DNA from: Notospermus geniculatus
Taxonomy: Eukaryota > Nemertea > Pilidiophora > Heteronemertea > Lineidae
DNA: 64,000 nucleotides
Direction of reading: 5' to 3'
NCBI GenBank assembly: GCA_002633025.1
Contig: NMRB01000321.1
Location: 188,735-252,734, forward strand
Shown here: positions 32,765 to 41,605 of the stretch, piece by piece
Position numbering within the stretch: the stretch's first letter is position 1
Layout of the letters: the number at the start of each line of letters is the position of its first letter
Program-made: the position numbers and the translations under genes
Notes under the pieces: generated by a model
What the model was told of the DNA's origin: nothing
Seen by the model: only the letters and a program-made list of their open reading frames with translations
Databases searched by the model: none

Positions 32765-32825
32765 ACGACCTGGTTGTACGGTCGGATTTATACTCAATCC
32801 GATATTATGAATCAGCTGATTGTGG
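32765..32825 (+). repeat. GCGAACAATAG-family fragment
   Basis: GGATTTATACTCAATCCGAT and CAGCTGATTGTGG only; a short remnant just before the SINE. Confidence 0.5.
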
Positions 32826-32846
32826 AGCAAATCCCCTAAAGCTCGA

Positions 32847-33095
32847 GTGTCTTGGCCTGGTGGTCGAGTGGTCAACATGCTCGATTAAAGTCCTTACCAG
32901 GGTCGTCAGTGGGTTCCATCCTGTGGCCAGGACACGTGCAAAAAGGTCATGAACCAAAGAGGGTCTGTCGGATGAGCCAACCGTGGTGCCTTGTTTCTGA
33001 CTGTCTATGCCAGGGCAAGTAAAATACGACAGACAGGTAAGCTGCAGCCCGTTAGTGGACTCCATACTTCCAGCTACATGTAAATCCAACAGGGT
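32847..33095 (+). mobile_element. tRNA-derived SINE, copy 1
   Basis: A tRNA-like head (TGGTGGTCGAGTGGTCAACA as A-box region, decayed B box GGGTTCCATCC) is followed by a conserved central block GGGTCTGTCGGATGAGCC, CCGTGGTGCCTTGTTTC and a 3' part CTGTCTATGCCAGGGCAAGT, AAAATACGACAGACAGG, GTTAGTGGACTCCATACTTC. The same order is seen in the better preserved copy at 49366-49618. The central GTCGGATGRGAC..CCGTGGTCCC block resembles the core shared by invertebrate SINE superfamilies (Meta-SINE type); that link is from memory and unverified. ACATGT is inserted at 33076-33081. Confidence 0.75.
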
Positions 33096-33975
33096 AAGGC
33101 GCGAGTGTAACATAAAATAATGATTGTTATTGTTCGACATACGATTGCAGAACCAAAGAAGGACGAAAAAAGCTAAATCTACAGCAATGTACTTGGGCAT
33201 TCTTAATTTGCATTCATATTGAACCACGCCCACAGAGCGTTACAGAGGCCAATAAGCACTTGATCCAGAAGTGGGCCAGGTTCAACTAAAACAAGAGCAC
33301 TTTTCAGGCAAAACGGTTAACCATCCCTCCAAAGGTTGAACATACTTTCTCAAGACCATGTTGATAGTCAATTTCACGACAATGCAAAATATGATGATAT
33401 TTGTTCAGGTTCTGTTCGTTGTGGCTGATTCAATATCCATGGCTACAAGTATCGTTGAAGGACCTGTCCGCCTTTGTTATTGATATCGAACATGCTTTCT
33501 TGCGAACATTTACTGTAAAATTGTATTAGACGTGACCAAAGTCTGGAATGAGGAAAACAAGTAGTGGCCGAACGTTCGGCCCACGCGGTGCCACTTGTTG
33601 CCGCAATGACCAGTCGTAGTCGATGTGCGCGGTCCGCTCACATCGACAGCGACTGTTGCGTTCAGTTGCTTCCAGTCGCGAGGTCGATCTGCACTCGGCT
33701 TGAGTTTACAGCACGAACCTACCTATATCTCAACCAAAACGAACACATTGCGATACTCGAACAAGGTTTCTCGCTCTCGCTCAAAGGTTTTTAAGAATCA
33801 ATGAAATACACAAGGTAGTCNCGGCGCCCGGTGGCATTTGTGACCCAGGCTTAACCTGCCGTTACGTTCCTGAAGGCGCTGCTCAGTAGGAGAGTTCCTC
33901 AAGTGTTAATTTACTTTACCATTGTTAGTTTCCTTACGGCTACAGATCTCTGTACACTGGAAACACCTTTCGAAC
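33096..33975. other. Non-coding stretch
   Basis: A GCGAACAATAG-type fragment (AATGATTGTTATTGTTCG) at about 33118-33136 and an inverted GC-rich patch at 33560-33665 (CATCGACAGCGACTG against CAGTCGTAGTCGATG). Single N at 33821. No supported gene. Confidence 0.35.
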
Positions 33976-34135
33976 AACAGGAGACCCAACAAATACAATT
34001 TCCCCGTGTGGTCTGCTAGGATAGAATAGTAACGAATGGATGCGATCTCCTGACAAGATAAACCACGCCAAAACGACAGGACACTCCAGTCACTCTTTGT
34101 GGTCATCATTCGGCCTGGCCACGTTTGTCAGGTGT
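33976..34135 (+). repeat. Dispersed repeat, block B, locus 2
   Basis: About 93% identical to 29065-29226. Here it directly precedes block A (34129-34275), the reverse of the order at locus 1. Confidence 0.85.
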
Positions 34136-34275
34136 GACAGGAATCAACGTCCTAGGAATGCAGATCCGCCAAACAATAGCCCGCTATTGTGAGTTATATT
34201 GGAATGGTCATGGTCTCTAGCCATACATGTATATTCTAATCCCTCGCTGAACAATAAGACCGGACTTTGATTCCA
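34129..34275 (+). repeat. Dispersed repeat, block A, locus 2
   Basis: Matches 28832-28980. ACATGT is inserted at 34225-34230: CCAT[ACATGT]ATATTCTAAT against CCATCCATTCTAAT at locus 1. Confidence 0.85.
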
Positions 34276-34384
34276 GGCCCCGTATTCATAAAACTACTTA
34301 AGTCTAAGTGTGACACTTATCCTTTGTTCAACACAAAAGATAAGTATCAAACTTAGACTTAAGTAGTTTTATGAATATGGGGCC
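34276..34384. mobile_element. 109-bp palindromic MITE, GGCCCCGTATTCATAA ends
   Basis: GGCCCCGTATTCATAAAACT, ACTTAAGTCTAAGT on the left; the right arm is the reverse complement (ACTTAGACTTAAGTAGTTTT, ATGAATATGGGGCC). The centre holds GACACTTATCCTTTGTTC and its partial complement. A partial copy is at 47090-47162. Confidence 0.9.
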
Positions 34385-34430
34385 AGGAGGACTTGGATTC
34401 CTTTCACACCTACTCTTTCCAACACCTTTT

Positions 34431-34590
34431 AAAGCCTAGTTTATACTTCGACGCACTACCATCGGCGTCCGACGCACGATCAAAATCTGTACGCCGACAT
34501 ACTAGTAAGCCTTCTTCATTATGTCGGCGTCCAGATTTTGATCGCGCGTCGGGCGCCGATGGTCGTGCGTCGAAGTATAAACTAGGCTTT
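34431..34590. mobile_element. 160-bp palindromic MITE, AAAGCCTAGTTTATACTTCG ends
   Basis: AAAGCCTAGTTTATACTTCG followed by ACGCAC, CCATCGGCG, CGACGCACGATCAAAATCTG and CGCCGACATA; the right arm is the reverse complement with a few changes. The loop is about 20 bases. Open frames on both strands read the two arms. Confidence 0.9.
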
Positions 34591-34765
34591 AGACAAATGT
34601 TATCTAGTGTGTACAAGGGGAAAAGAGTTTTCCAACATGTTCTTCAGATGTTGCCTTTATTTGTTGGCCAGTGTATACAGGGTCAAAAGATCGTGTTGCT
34701 CAGGAATGATGTCCAGATAATGGAAAAATGTTGCCAGTGTGTAGACGCCTTGACCAGTGTCAAAA
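34591..34765 (+). mobile_element. TGTTGC-family element, uninterrupted copy
   Basis: GACAAATGTTATCTAGTGTG, GGGAAAAGAGTTTTCCAACA, TGTTGGCCAGTGTATACAGG, GTCAAAAGATCGTGTTGCTC, AGGAATGATGTCCAG and AATGTTGCCAGTGTG. Ends are AACATTT/AATGTTGCC-type inverted repeats. It gives the empty-site reference for the insertions within the copy at 35735-36300. Confidence 0.8.
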
Positions 34766-34869
34766 CGACTGCCCGTTGTTTTTCTACGGCTGAGATGCCC
34801 ACAGAGAGCCAACGCGCCGAGAATACCCTCAAGTGGAAGGAGCGACACCACAACCATCTACCAAACTAA

Positions 34870-35734
34870 ATCTGTCGATTTCACGGTGAAGTCGACCCAC
34901 TAACCTTTCCACACTTCTTATTCAGGATATGATTTTCAGGATGGGGAGGTACTTAAGAAGATTCCGCAAACTCCGGAAACTTACCACTGATGTTAATTTC
35001 AAAATTGGTTCAATCGACCTCATCTCTCTGATGCTGATGCTGACTTAATCCAACGTCAATTTTTTATTGGCTACCGTTTTTGCTTTCGCCTGCAGCAATT
35101 TCATTTGGTGGTAAAGTTTGGAAGATGGGGTGTGTTGGTAATTGTTGATAACGTCGTGGGCGTCATGTGCATTGCTTCCCGGTGATATTAGCTCGTGTGA
35201 AAGCCTGTTCACTTCTCGGAACTGCCGTGTTAAAGAAAGGAGTGGTAGGTGGGAGTCGAGGATGGTGCCTCGCCTAGGGGAAATTACAGTGTTTTCGCTG
35301 AAGAAAAACGTGTCAGACTCTCCTGAGAGTAGCATATCATAGCAACGACGGAGCTTGTTGGCTCCATTTTATGATTTGGCGTTGGAAAAAGGGTGAGGTG
35401 GAACATATCCCGCCGAGCCTAACGGGCCCTTCCACACACGCCTACGCCGACGAAACAAGTAAACGCTCATAAAGTGGGCTATCGCGGTCCATGATAAAAG
35501 GCTTGGTACATGTATCTAGATCTCGCAAGAATAAAAAGACGATATAATCTCCATCAGCGAAAAGCAATCTGGTTGTAGAAAATATAAGGAAGAAAAAAAT
35601 CATGCAGACCTAAAGGAACAAATTGAGAATCACTGGCATTTTGACAGTCTTTCGTTCTGATAGAATTATAGGCCTACATGCCAAAGGAAATCGTAAAGGA
35701 TTGTGTACATTACAGTATTTTCGCAACATTTTTC
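34870..35734. other. Non-coding stretch
   Basis: No supported gene. Two overlapping frames on opposite strands at 35045-35342 match nothing known to me. Confidence 0.35.
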
Positions 35735-35799
35735 CAACATTCAGAGTACCTTTTTGGACAAATGTTGTCCAGTGCGTGCACGGGAAAAGAGTTTTGCAA

Positions 35800-36004
35800 A
35801 AACAGAAGTCGTCTTCTAAAACTTAGCAAATTTTCGACTCAAATCGGGCTCTTCCTCAGGCACTTTCTCGAAGATCCAAGAAGTGAAGGGATCCTCGAGA
35901 AAGTGCCTGAGGAAGACCCCGATTGGGGTCGAAAATTTGCTAAGTTTCAGAAGACGACTTCTGTTTTTGTATTACTTTGTGTGTCGTTTTTTGTGCGTTT
36001 TATT
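35800..36004 (+). mobile_element. 205-bp retro-insertion with 17-bp target duplication and hammerhead-like core
   Basis: Exactly repeated GGAAAAGAGTTTTGCAA at 35783-35799 and 36005-36021 flanks the insert, the size of duplication expected from a retrotransposon. The insert begins with a truncated inverted copy of its own main segment (arms 35800-35870 and 35895-35965) and ends TGTGTCGTTTTTTGTGCG. The plus arm carries CTGAGGA, a 6-bp stem GACCCC/GGGGTC and GAAA. An inverted, truncated repeat bearing a hammerhead core is how Penelope-like elements are often arranged; that identity is inferred. Confidence 0.65.
35906..35933 (+). ncRNA. Hammerhead-ribozyme-like core, copy 1
   Basis: CTGAGGA (35906-35912), stem GACCCC/GGGGTC with loop GATT, then GAAA (35930-35933) match the conserved CTGANGA-stem II-GAAA core of hammerhead ribozymes. 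A convincing stem I is not visible, so this copy is probably inactive. A degenerate version lies on the minus strand in the other arm (about 35828-35868). Confidence 0.4.
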
Positions 36005-36101
36005 GGAAAAGAGTTTTGCAACATGTTCTACAAATGTTGCTATGATTTGTTTGCCAGTGTATACATACATATACATGGTCAAGAGATGATGTTGCTCTGG
36101 G

Positions 36102-36243
36102 GCCGGTTGCACAAAAGTCATGTTAGCGCTAACATGGTGTTAGCGCTAACTTTTATGTTAGATGACGTCAAAATCCATTGTCATTTATGATGTTAGCGCT
36201 AACATCAGGTTAGCGCTAACATGAGTTTTGTGCAACCCAGCCC
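36102..36243. mobile_element. 142-bp palindromic MITE, GGTTGCACAAAA ends
   Basis: GGGGCCGGTTGCACAAAAGT and CATGTTAGCGCTAACATG on the left, TGTTAGCGCTAACATCAGG and CATGAGTTTTGTGCAACCC on the right. AGCGCT palindromes occur four times. It is inserted in the TGTTGC-family host between GTTGCTC and CAGGAATG, which are adjacent in the uninterrupted copies. Confidence 0.9.
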
Positions 36244-36584
36244 AGGAATGTTGTTCAAATATCGGAAAAATGATGCCAGTGTACAGACACATAGCCTCCA
36301 AGAATCTGAGAAGAGACAACGACAACAAAAGAAACCACTGAAGACGTCGACGGAGCTCATCTAGATCTGTGTGGGTGTAATCGGGGAGGTAATGTCCTCC
36401 CCACGGCACTTTCGAAGGACATCGTCGAAATACGAAACCCCGAGTAATATCATGCCACACGATATGAAAATTATTTGAAATTGATACACTAGAATCTGGA
36501 AATTATTGTTGGCTGTTCAGTTTCTCCCGGAAATCGCTGATGGCCGTCATTAAGTGCGCCACACATCGAAGTGTGGTGAGGTAG

Positions 36585-36632
36585 TTAGGGGCGGATCCAC
36601 GATTTCGGAAAAGAGGGGGCGCACTGTGCTAG
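36585..36632 (+). mobile_element. Possible hAT-type end (GGGGCGGATCCACGATTT)
   Basis: GGGGCGGATCCACGATTTCGG followed by GAGGGGGCGC resembles the CAGTGGCGGATCTAGG ends widespread among hAT transposons. The matching opposite end was not found nearby. A similar sequence is at 42938-42978. Confidence 0.4.
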
Positions 36633-36872
36633 AAACATTGAAATCTGCGGTGAATTTCAATGATTTGCTCCAAATTTCAGAATTTCATGGTCAATTTTAC
36701 AGATTTGTTGGCCGAAAGGGGAGGCTCGCGCAGGGTGCCGCGCCTGTACATGATCGTGTTGGCACGGCCAGATGTATAGTTCAGGCGTGGATCCTGATAA
36801 TTGAGGACGAAATCGGCCCGGGAGAGAGAATGGCCGAGTTTCGAAAGACCGCGACCACTCGGCTGCGTCGAG

Positions 36873-37112
36873 GCGCCGGTGTTTACACATGCAACTTTTC
36901 ATATGCAACTTCATGCAACTTGTTGCATAAACCTGATAAGACCAAAAAGTTTCATAAAAGTTGCATGTGTAAACGGATATGCAACTTGTTGCAACTCGAT
37001 CACGCTGGATGTTGCATCGATTTTTCTATGTGTAAACCGTCCCAGGTAGTTTGCAACAAGTTGCAAGTTGCAGCAACTTGCAACTTGGTGCAACCTAGTG
37101 TAAACGGGCCTT
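36873..37112. mobile_element. 240-bp MITE built of TGCAACTTGTTGCA modules
   Basis: Outer inverted ends GGTGTTTACACATGCAAC and TGCAACCTAGTGTAAAC. The interior repeats GCAACTTGTTGCA and GTGTAAAC in both orientations at least five times. Non-coding. Confidence 0.8.
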
Positions 37113-37240
37113 ATCTTATGGTCACGGAATCAGGACGCCCCCACAAATACCTTTACGGCTAGACTGGTTCCCGTCTTTGCCACACCACTACCGCGGCGCT
37201 ACTGTCCCAAGAATGGAGGGGAACCAGTCACCACCATCCA

Positions 37241-37402
37241 ATAGGAGCTGCAGTCAGCTGACCAATAGGCGTCACTTAGGCCAATTCAATGCTAAGCGGA
37301 TCCACTCATGCTGAGCAGCAATCAGGAGAATTTTATATTGTGTTGGTCCGCTAGAACTTTGCTGCCATCTTTTGGCCATACAGGCGCGGCTGACTGCTCC
37401 TT
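37241..37402. mobile_element. AGGAGCTGTCAG MITE, copy 2
   Basis: Inverted ends ATAGGAGCTGCAGTCAGC and GCGGCTGACTGCTCCT. Internal blocks TGACCAATAGGCGTCACT, CAATCAGGAGAATTTTATAT and CGCTAGAACTTTGCTGCCAT as in copies 1 and 3. Confidence 0.85.
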
Positions 37403-38790
37403 TTGGACTCCAGAGAGACCAAAATGACAAACAATACTGCGGGCATCGGGAAGAGGTGGAATTTGGCGACAGCGATGACTTTCCATGGATGTTCTTTAAT
37501 CGATTGTTAAGAACATTCACTGTGAATCATCGACGGATTAGCTTCCGGAACACGTCTTTTACATCTTGTGTGTTTAACTTCAGAACACCTGTTGTATCCG
37601 GAGTAGGCTGTCTGAGGGATTTTCAGTACAACGGATGAGACGATTATTTCGTGTGATTTATACGCTTTTTGATGAAGACGAGTGCCTGCTTCTTCAAACG
37701 CCGTTTGTTGATGGCGATTGAGTCGAAAATGTTTGAGCCTGGGATGTGTTATAAGATAAAGCGTTTCCTGAATATACAATGTATTCACGTCATCATGTAT
37801 TGGTGTGTTGAAGTGTATTTTTGAATATTCTCTACATTCACCCTCTTAGGCCGATGTAGGATATTTAAGCCTTGCCCACTTGGCCTTGATGATTATGAAC
37901 GTGACCAATGGATGAGCGACACCAAGTCGTCTGCAGCGAGGTCATGAGTTCATGTCTAGGGCCTAGGTGTCAATTTTATCAACCACTATCAATCAACTTC
38001 CCGCCAGCAGCAAGAAGCGCCAATCAGCCAGAATTACCAGTGTAGGCCTACTGGGAGAAGGGGGGCCATGCCCCGATTTAACGAAGCGGCCTTATATCTG
38101 TGAATCTGGAGTATGATCATTTGATAAAGGATGTTTCAGACCATATATTTGTGCTAGGATTGGTTCTGCTATTAAAATTTCTAGTCTCTCGACCTTCATG
38201 TGCCACTGGTCTGGCCAGCGCCTTGGTGACACTTAACACAACTCGAGGATGTCGTGCGGATACCTACTACCATCCGTTAATACCGTCTCTCCTGTTTGCA
38301 CATCTCGGTCGACTGCCTTCGAAGCCCCAGTAGAATTGACATGATATGGCAAAGATACATGAAAGGGCAACACGGAGGGTCCAAGTCAGATTAGATGAAT
38401 TATTGGTATTCAGCTCTCGGATGGTAAAGCACGGTTCAGTTGCGGTTCAGCGGTCACGTCATTTCCGCGGGGTATCCTATGTGCACCAATGAACGCTATC
38501 GTTACATTTCATTCGGTTCATTTCTCCCGGGAAGCTGATCCAATCAGATAGCTCGGTTTGATATTGCCAGATCTGTCGATAGGTTCCACCGACCTCGAGA
38601 ATGGTGGCGACATCAAATGATAGGAAACAGCTAGCACTGGTTCTCGATTGCCAATATTCGTTACAGTATCAAATATCTTCCGTAATGTTAAATTGTAAAG
38701 GAGGGTGATTTGGTGATTTGTAGAAAGCGTAAAAGTCTGTGCACACTCGAAAATTTTTCCAACGTCTAGAATTACACTGGTGGACATAAA
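37403..38790. other. Non-coding stretch
   Basis: No supported gene or repeat family. Short frames on both strands only. Confidence 0.35.
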
Positions 38791-38912
38791 TAGGGAGTTT
38801 AAGAAGTCATAATCGTTAACTTTACGACAACGTTATTTTTCATACTGCGATTTCACCAGATTATGTATTGCATTTTCGGTACAAAAAATAACGTTGTCGT
38901 AAAGGTAACGTC
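38791..38912. mobile_element. AGGGAGG MITE, truncated copy
   Basis: Starts AGGGAGTTTAAGAAGTC and contains ACTTTACGACAACGTTAT and GCATTTTCGGTACAAAA, then loses the right end after GTCGTAAAGGTAACGTC. Confidence 0.8.
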
Positions 38913-39094
38913 TAATATTATGAGGACAGTGGCCAATTTGAAATTTGATGTAAGTTTCTACCTGTTAATGAATGTAATGAACTCAACTTGTGTTCATATA
39001 TTGTGGGAAGGGTCTTCTTTCCCCTTGCTACAATTTCAGTGAATTTACATAATCAGTGGCAACTATGCAATGAGGTTAATGACAATAAAGCTGC

Positions 39095-39475
39095 GTTAAC
39101 CAGACATCCGGAATGCGGTATAGGGAAGCGTAATCCCCGGCGGAACGATATGTTGTATACGAAAATGCATTGCATTTTCCGCTTCCGCGTTCCGCAATCC
39201 GCATTCCGCGTGTCAGCTAAACGTAGCTTAAAGCTGGATTTAGCTGCACGCGGTATGCGGATTGCGGAACGCGGTAAGCGGAAAGTTCTATACCGCATTC
39301 CGCGTGTCAGCTAAATGCAGCTTTAGGCTGCGTTTAGCTGACACGCGGAATGCGGTATAGGGCCGCGGAATCCCCGGCGGAAGCGATTTGTTGTATGCGA
39401 AATGCATTGAACTTTCCGCTTACCGCGTTCCGCAATCCGCATACCGCGTGCAGCTAAATCCAGCTTTAGGCAATT
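39095..39475. mobile_element. Compound palindrome of GCGGAATGCGGTATAG modules
   Basis: The module GCGGAATGCGGTATAG and relatives (GCGGATTGCGGAACGCGG) occur about eight times in alternating orientation. 39229-39290 is the exact or near-exact reverse complement of 39412-39473, and AGCTTTAGGCTGCGTTTAGC is a second symmetry centre at about 39318-39337. TTAGCTGACACGCGGAATG is probably the end of one unit, and several units are joined end to end. Confidence 0.85.
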
Positions 39476-39589
39476 CTCGCCCTTGTTCATCAAAGGCATT
39501 TACAAGCAAATACTCGTTTTTCTTCATCTTTTTCTTAAGAATAAAGCTTTTAATTGCTCGTGGTTGATGACACACTTATGTGTTACATA

Positions 39590-39742
39590 ACATGTCTGAC
39601 CAGTTAAATGTACGTCATAGCAAGACAAAATGTTGCTATAATTTGTTGGCCAATGTATACACAGGGTCAAACGATCGTGTTGTTGCTCAGGAATGTTGTT
39701 CAAATGTTGGGAAAATGTTGCCAATGCACACGCAGCTTAAGC
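39590..39742 (+). mobile_element. TGTTGC-family element, second uninterrupted copy
   Basis: AAAATGTTGCTATAATTTG, TTGGCCAATGTATACACAGG, GTCAAACGATCGTGTTGTTG, CTCAGGAATGTTGTTCAAAT and GGGAAAATGTTGCC. Confidence 0.8.
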
Positions 39743-40176
39743 AAGAGAGGGATGACAAAACAGAATTGGGCTTTAGGAATCAAAATCGCGTTGAAAATAC
39801 CCAGAGAAACTACTCATCCACATTTCAATATAAATGTAAATTAGCATTGTGACTGACCTCACCACTGGTCGGCAACCACTGTTATCACCATATGCGGGAA
39901 TGCAGCCAATATAAGAAAGCATCATTTCGACTAATAACTACATTCTTGGCCCATCTCACGGGAGAAAATGAGACGGATACAGCTCGCTATGAAAAAAAGT
40001 TCCCCGATTGCTCGGCGTCTTATAGAGAAGCAGCATGATGCTTTTCTTGCCTCTCTCATTCTATTCTATTTTCGTTTTTATCTTCTTTCCAAACGATGGT
40101 ATATGGTGCATGGTGCATCTTGTTAGACATTGTGAGATATCGAAATCACTCTCTGGTGTCTTCACGGTTTTTAGCG
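39743..40176. other. Non-coding stretch
   Basis: No supported gene or repeat family. Confidence 0.35.
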
Positions 40177-40191
40177 TCTTAAAGATAATGT

Positions 40192-40376
40192 TTGGGTTGG
40201 ATACTTCAGATCTACATTTGGGTTTCAGCTCAGTCTTTTCTAGAGTTTCAGATTGTAAAGTTCCAGCCTGAAGAAGACCCCGGTTGGGGTCGAAAATTTG
40301 CAAATATTCTGGAAATTGACTTTATATACTTTATCATATTGTATGTCGATTTTTGTGCTCGCCTTCTCTTAAAGAT
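40192..40376 (+). mobile_element. 185-bp retro-insertion with 15-bp target duplication and hammerhead-like core
   Basis: TCTTAAAGATAATGT occurs exactly at 40177-40191 and 40377-40391, flanking the insert. The 3' half (AAGACCCCGGTTGGGGTCGA, AAATTTGC, then GTATGTCGATTTTTGTGC) is homologous to the insert at 35800-36004. A target duplication of this length points to retrotransposition. No open frame. Confidence 0.7.
40261..40314 (+). ncRNA. Hammerhead-ribozyme-like motif, copy 2 (best preserved)
   Basis: Stem I can form between TTCCAG (40261-40266) and CTGGAA (40309-40314). The core reads CTGAAGA (40268-40274), stem II GACCCC/GGGGTC with loop GGTT (40276-40291), GAAA (40292-40295), and stem III ATTTGCAAAT. 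This is the order of a type I hammerhead. Stem III has a bulged A, so self-cleavage is uncertain. Confidence 0.5.
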
Positions 40377-40667
40377 AATGTACCACGAGTATTTTCGCCG
40401 GCCACGAAAATCGTTGTTTATTTACATTTTGTTTGTTTGTGTCCAGTTTTTCTTTGTCTTATGAGTAATTTGTTGGTGGCATGCCCCTCTAGAAATTCTT
40501 TTCATACCGAAAGTATTCAATTTGGTGGGTTGGCATGTCCCAAAAGTCCAAAATAATATAATGTAAACATCCATGTTTACAAACATTGAATGTAAACAAT
40601 GAAGTCATGATACATTATCTTCAATTCTATCACCATGTTGCTAGGAACTGCTGGTTAGGCGTGCAAG

Positions 40668-40868
40668 TACATGTAGGCGCGCCATAAATACATGTACGTA
40701 TGTGCAATATTATTGCACAATATATGGGGCCCAAAGGTGTCATGTGCTTCTGGCATAATGGATGGAAGAAAGATTGCCAATAATATTGCCCATTTTGATC
40801 CTCACACTGTGCAATAATTGCACAGTGTGAGGATCAATAATATTGCACGTGGATAGGCCGCTTTAGGC
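40668..40868. mobile_element. CAATATTATTGCACA MITE, copy 2
   Basis: Same element as 32496-32652, inverted. GTGCAATATTATTGCACAAT on the left, GATCAATAATATTGCACGTG on the right, and an extra hairpin CTCACACTGTGCAATAAT/TTGCACAGTGTGAG. Two TACATGTA octamers lie in or beside its left end. Confidence 0.8.
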
Positions 40869-41342
40869 AAATTTTCCACCTGGTACATCGCAGTAGGACT
40901 TCCACAACGATCAAACAATGCGTTTAACGACGCGAACTTAATCTATGCTCTACAAACGAGATTTCACATTTTGCTATCCGAATGCGGATCTTGTAAATAG
41001 CACCCTGGTGTAATTAAGCAAATTTATTTCAGCCATATATGTTCTTATTATAGACCAATGGAAATTTAGAAATGATTTACTGCGGTTCTTTCCATTACAT
41101 CGTCTGCCGATTTGATATTGTCATTGTTTACGGAGGAAATGCACGACAGGTGGTGATTTGCTTCAACTGAAAGCAACAATCAAGACAGATCGGATTTTTC
41201 GCTTCATTTGCGATAGCATGACGACCTTCGTAGACGTTTATTTTGCTTGGTAACTGCTAGAGATGTTCAGTGCAAAGGAAGATTCGAAAGAAAGTGCGCC
41301 ATCTTTTGCCTTAGACGGGAAACACAACCGAACTGAAGGCTG

Positions 41343-41457
41343 GGGCCATATTCACGAAACCTTCGCAACTTTGCGTGCACGTAAGTCTTGTTTTGGCTGC
41401 ACATGGTGATGCCGTGTTGCGAAGGCTTCAACATCGTGAATATGGCCTCTTCCTCAC
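41343..41457. mobile_element. 115-bp MITE, GGCCATATTCACGAA ends
   Basis: GGCCATATTCACGAAACCTT and CGCAACTTTGCG on the left; GTTGCGAAGGCTTCAACATC and GTGAATATGGCC on the right. Same design as the 26187 and 34276 elements. Confidence 0.8.
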
Positions 41458-41519
41458 TTACCCGAACAAATCACCTTACACGGAGAGAATGTTCAGTGCA
41501 GTGATCTCAACTCTTGAGG

Positions 41520-41605
41520 GAAGAGGTGCCTGTACACTATCAACATTTCCCGACATTTGAATAACATTCCCGAGCAACATGTTGATCTTTTGACCCTGTT
41601 GTAAA
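41520..41605 (-). mobile_element. TGTTGC-family element, partial minus-strand copy
   Basis: AACATTTCCCGACATTTGAA, TAACATTCCCGAGCAACATG and TTGATCTTTTGACCCTGTTG, the reverse complement of the right part of the family. Confidence 0.75.

Larger units (their letters stand above)
35735..36300 (+). mobile_element. TGTTGC-family element carrying two nested insertions
   Basis: The host sequence runs 35735-35799, resumes at 36005-36101 and again at 36244-36300. Insertion 1 is 35800-36004, flanked by a 17-bp duplication (GGAAAAGAGTTTTGCAA). Insertion 2 is a palindromic MITE at 36102-36243. The uninterrupted copies at 34591-34765 and 39590-39740 show the unoccupied sites. Confidence 0.8.

Noticed and set aside
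34393-34869. 158-residue plus-strand frame
   Set aside because: Runs through the palindromic MITE at 34431-34590 and the TGTTGC element; both are repeats found elsewhere.
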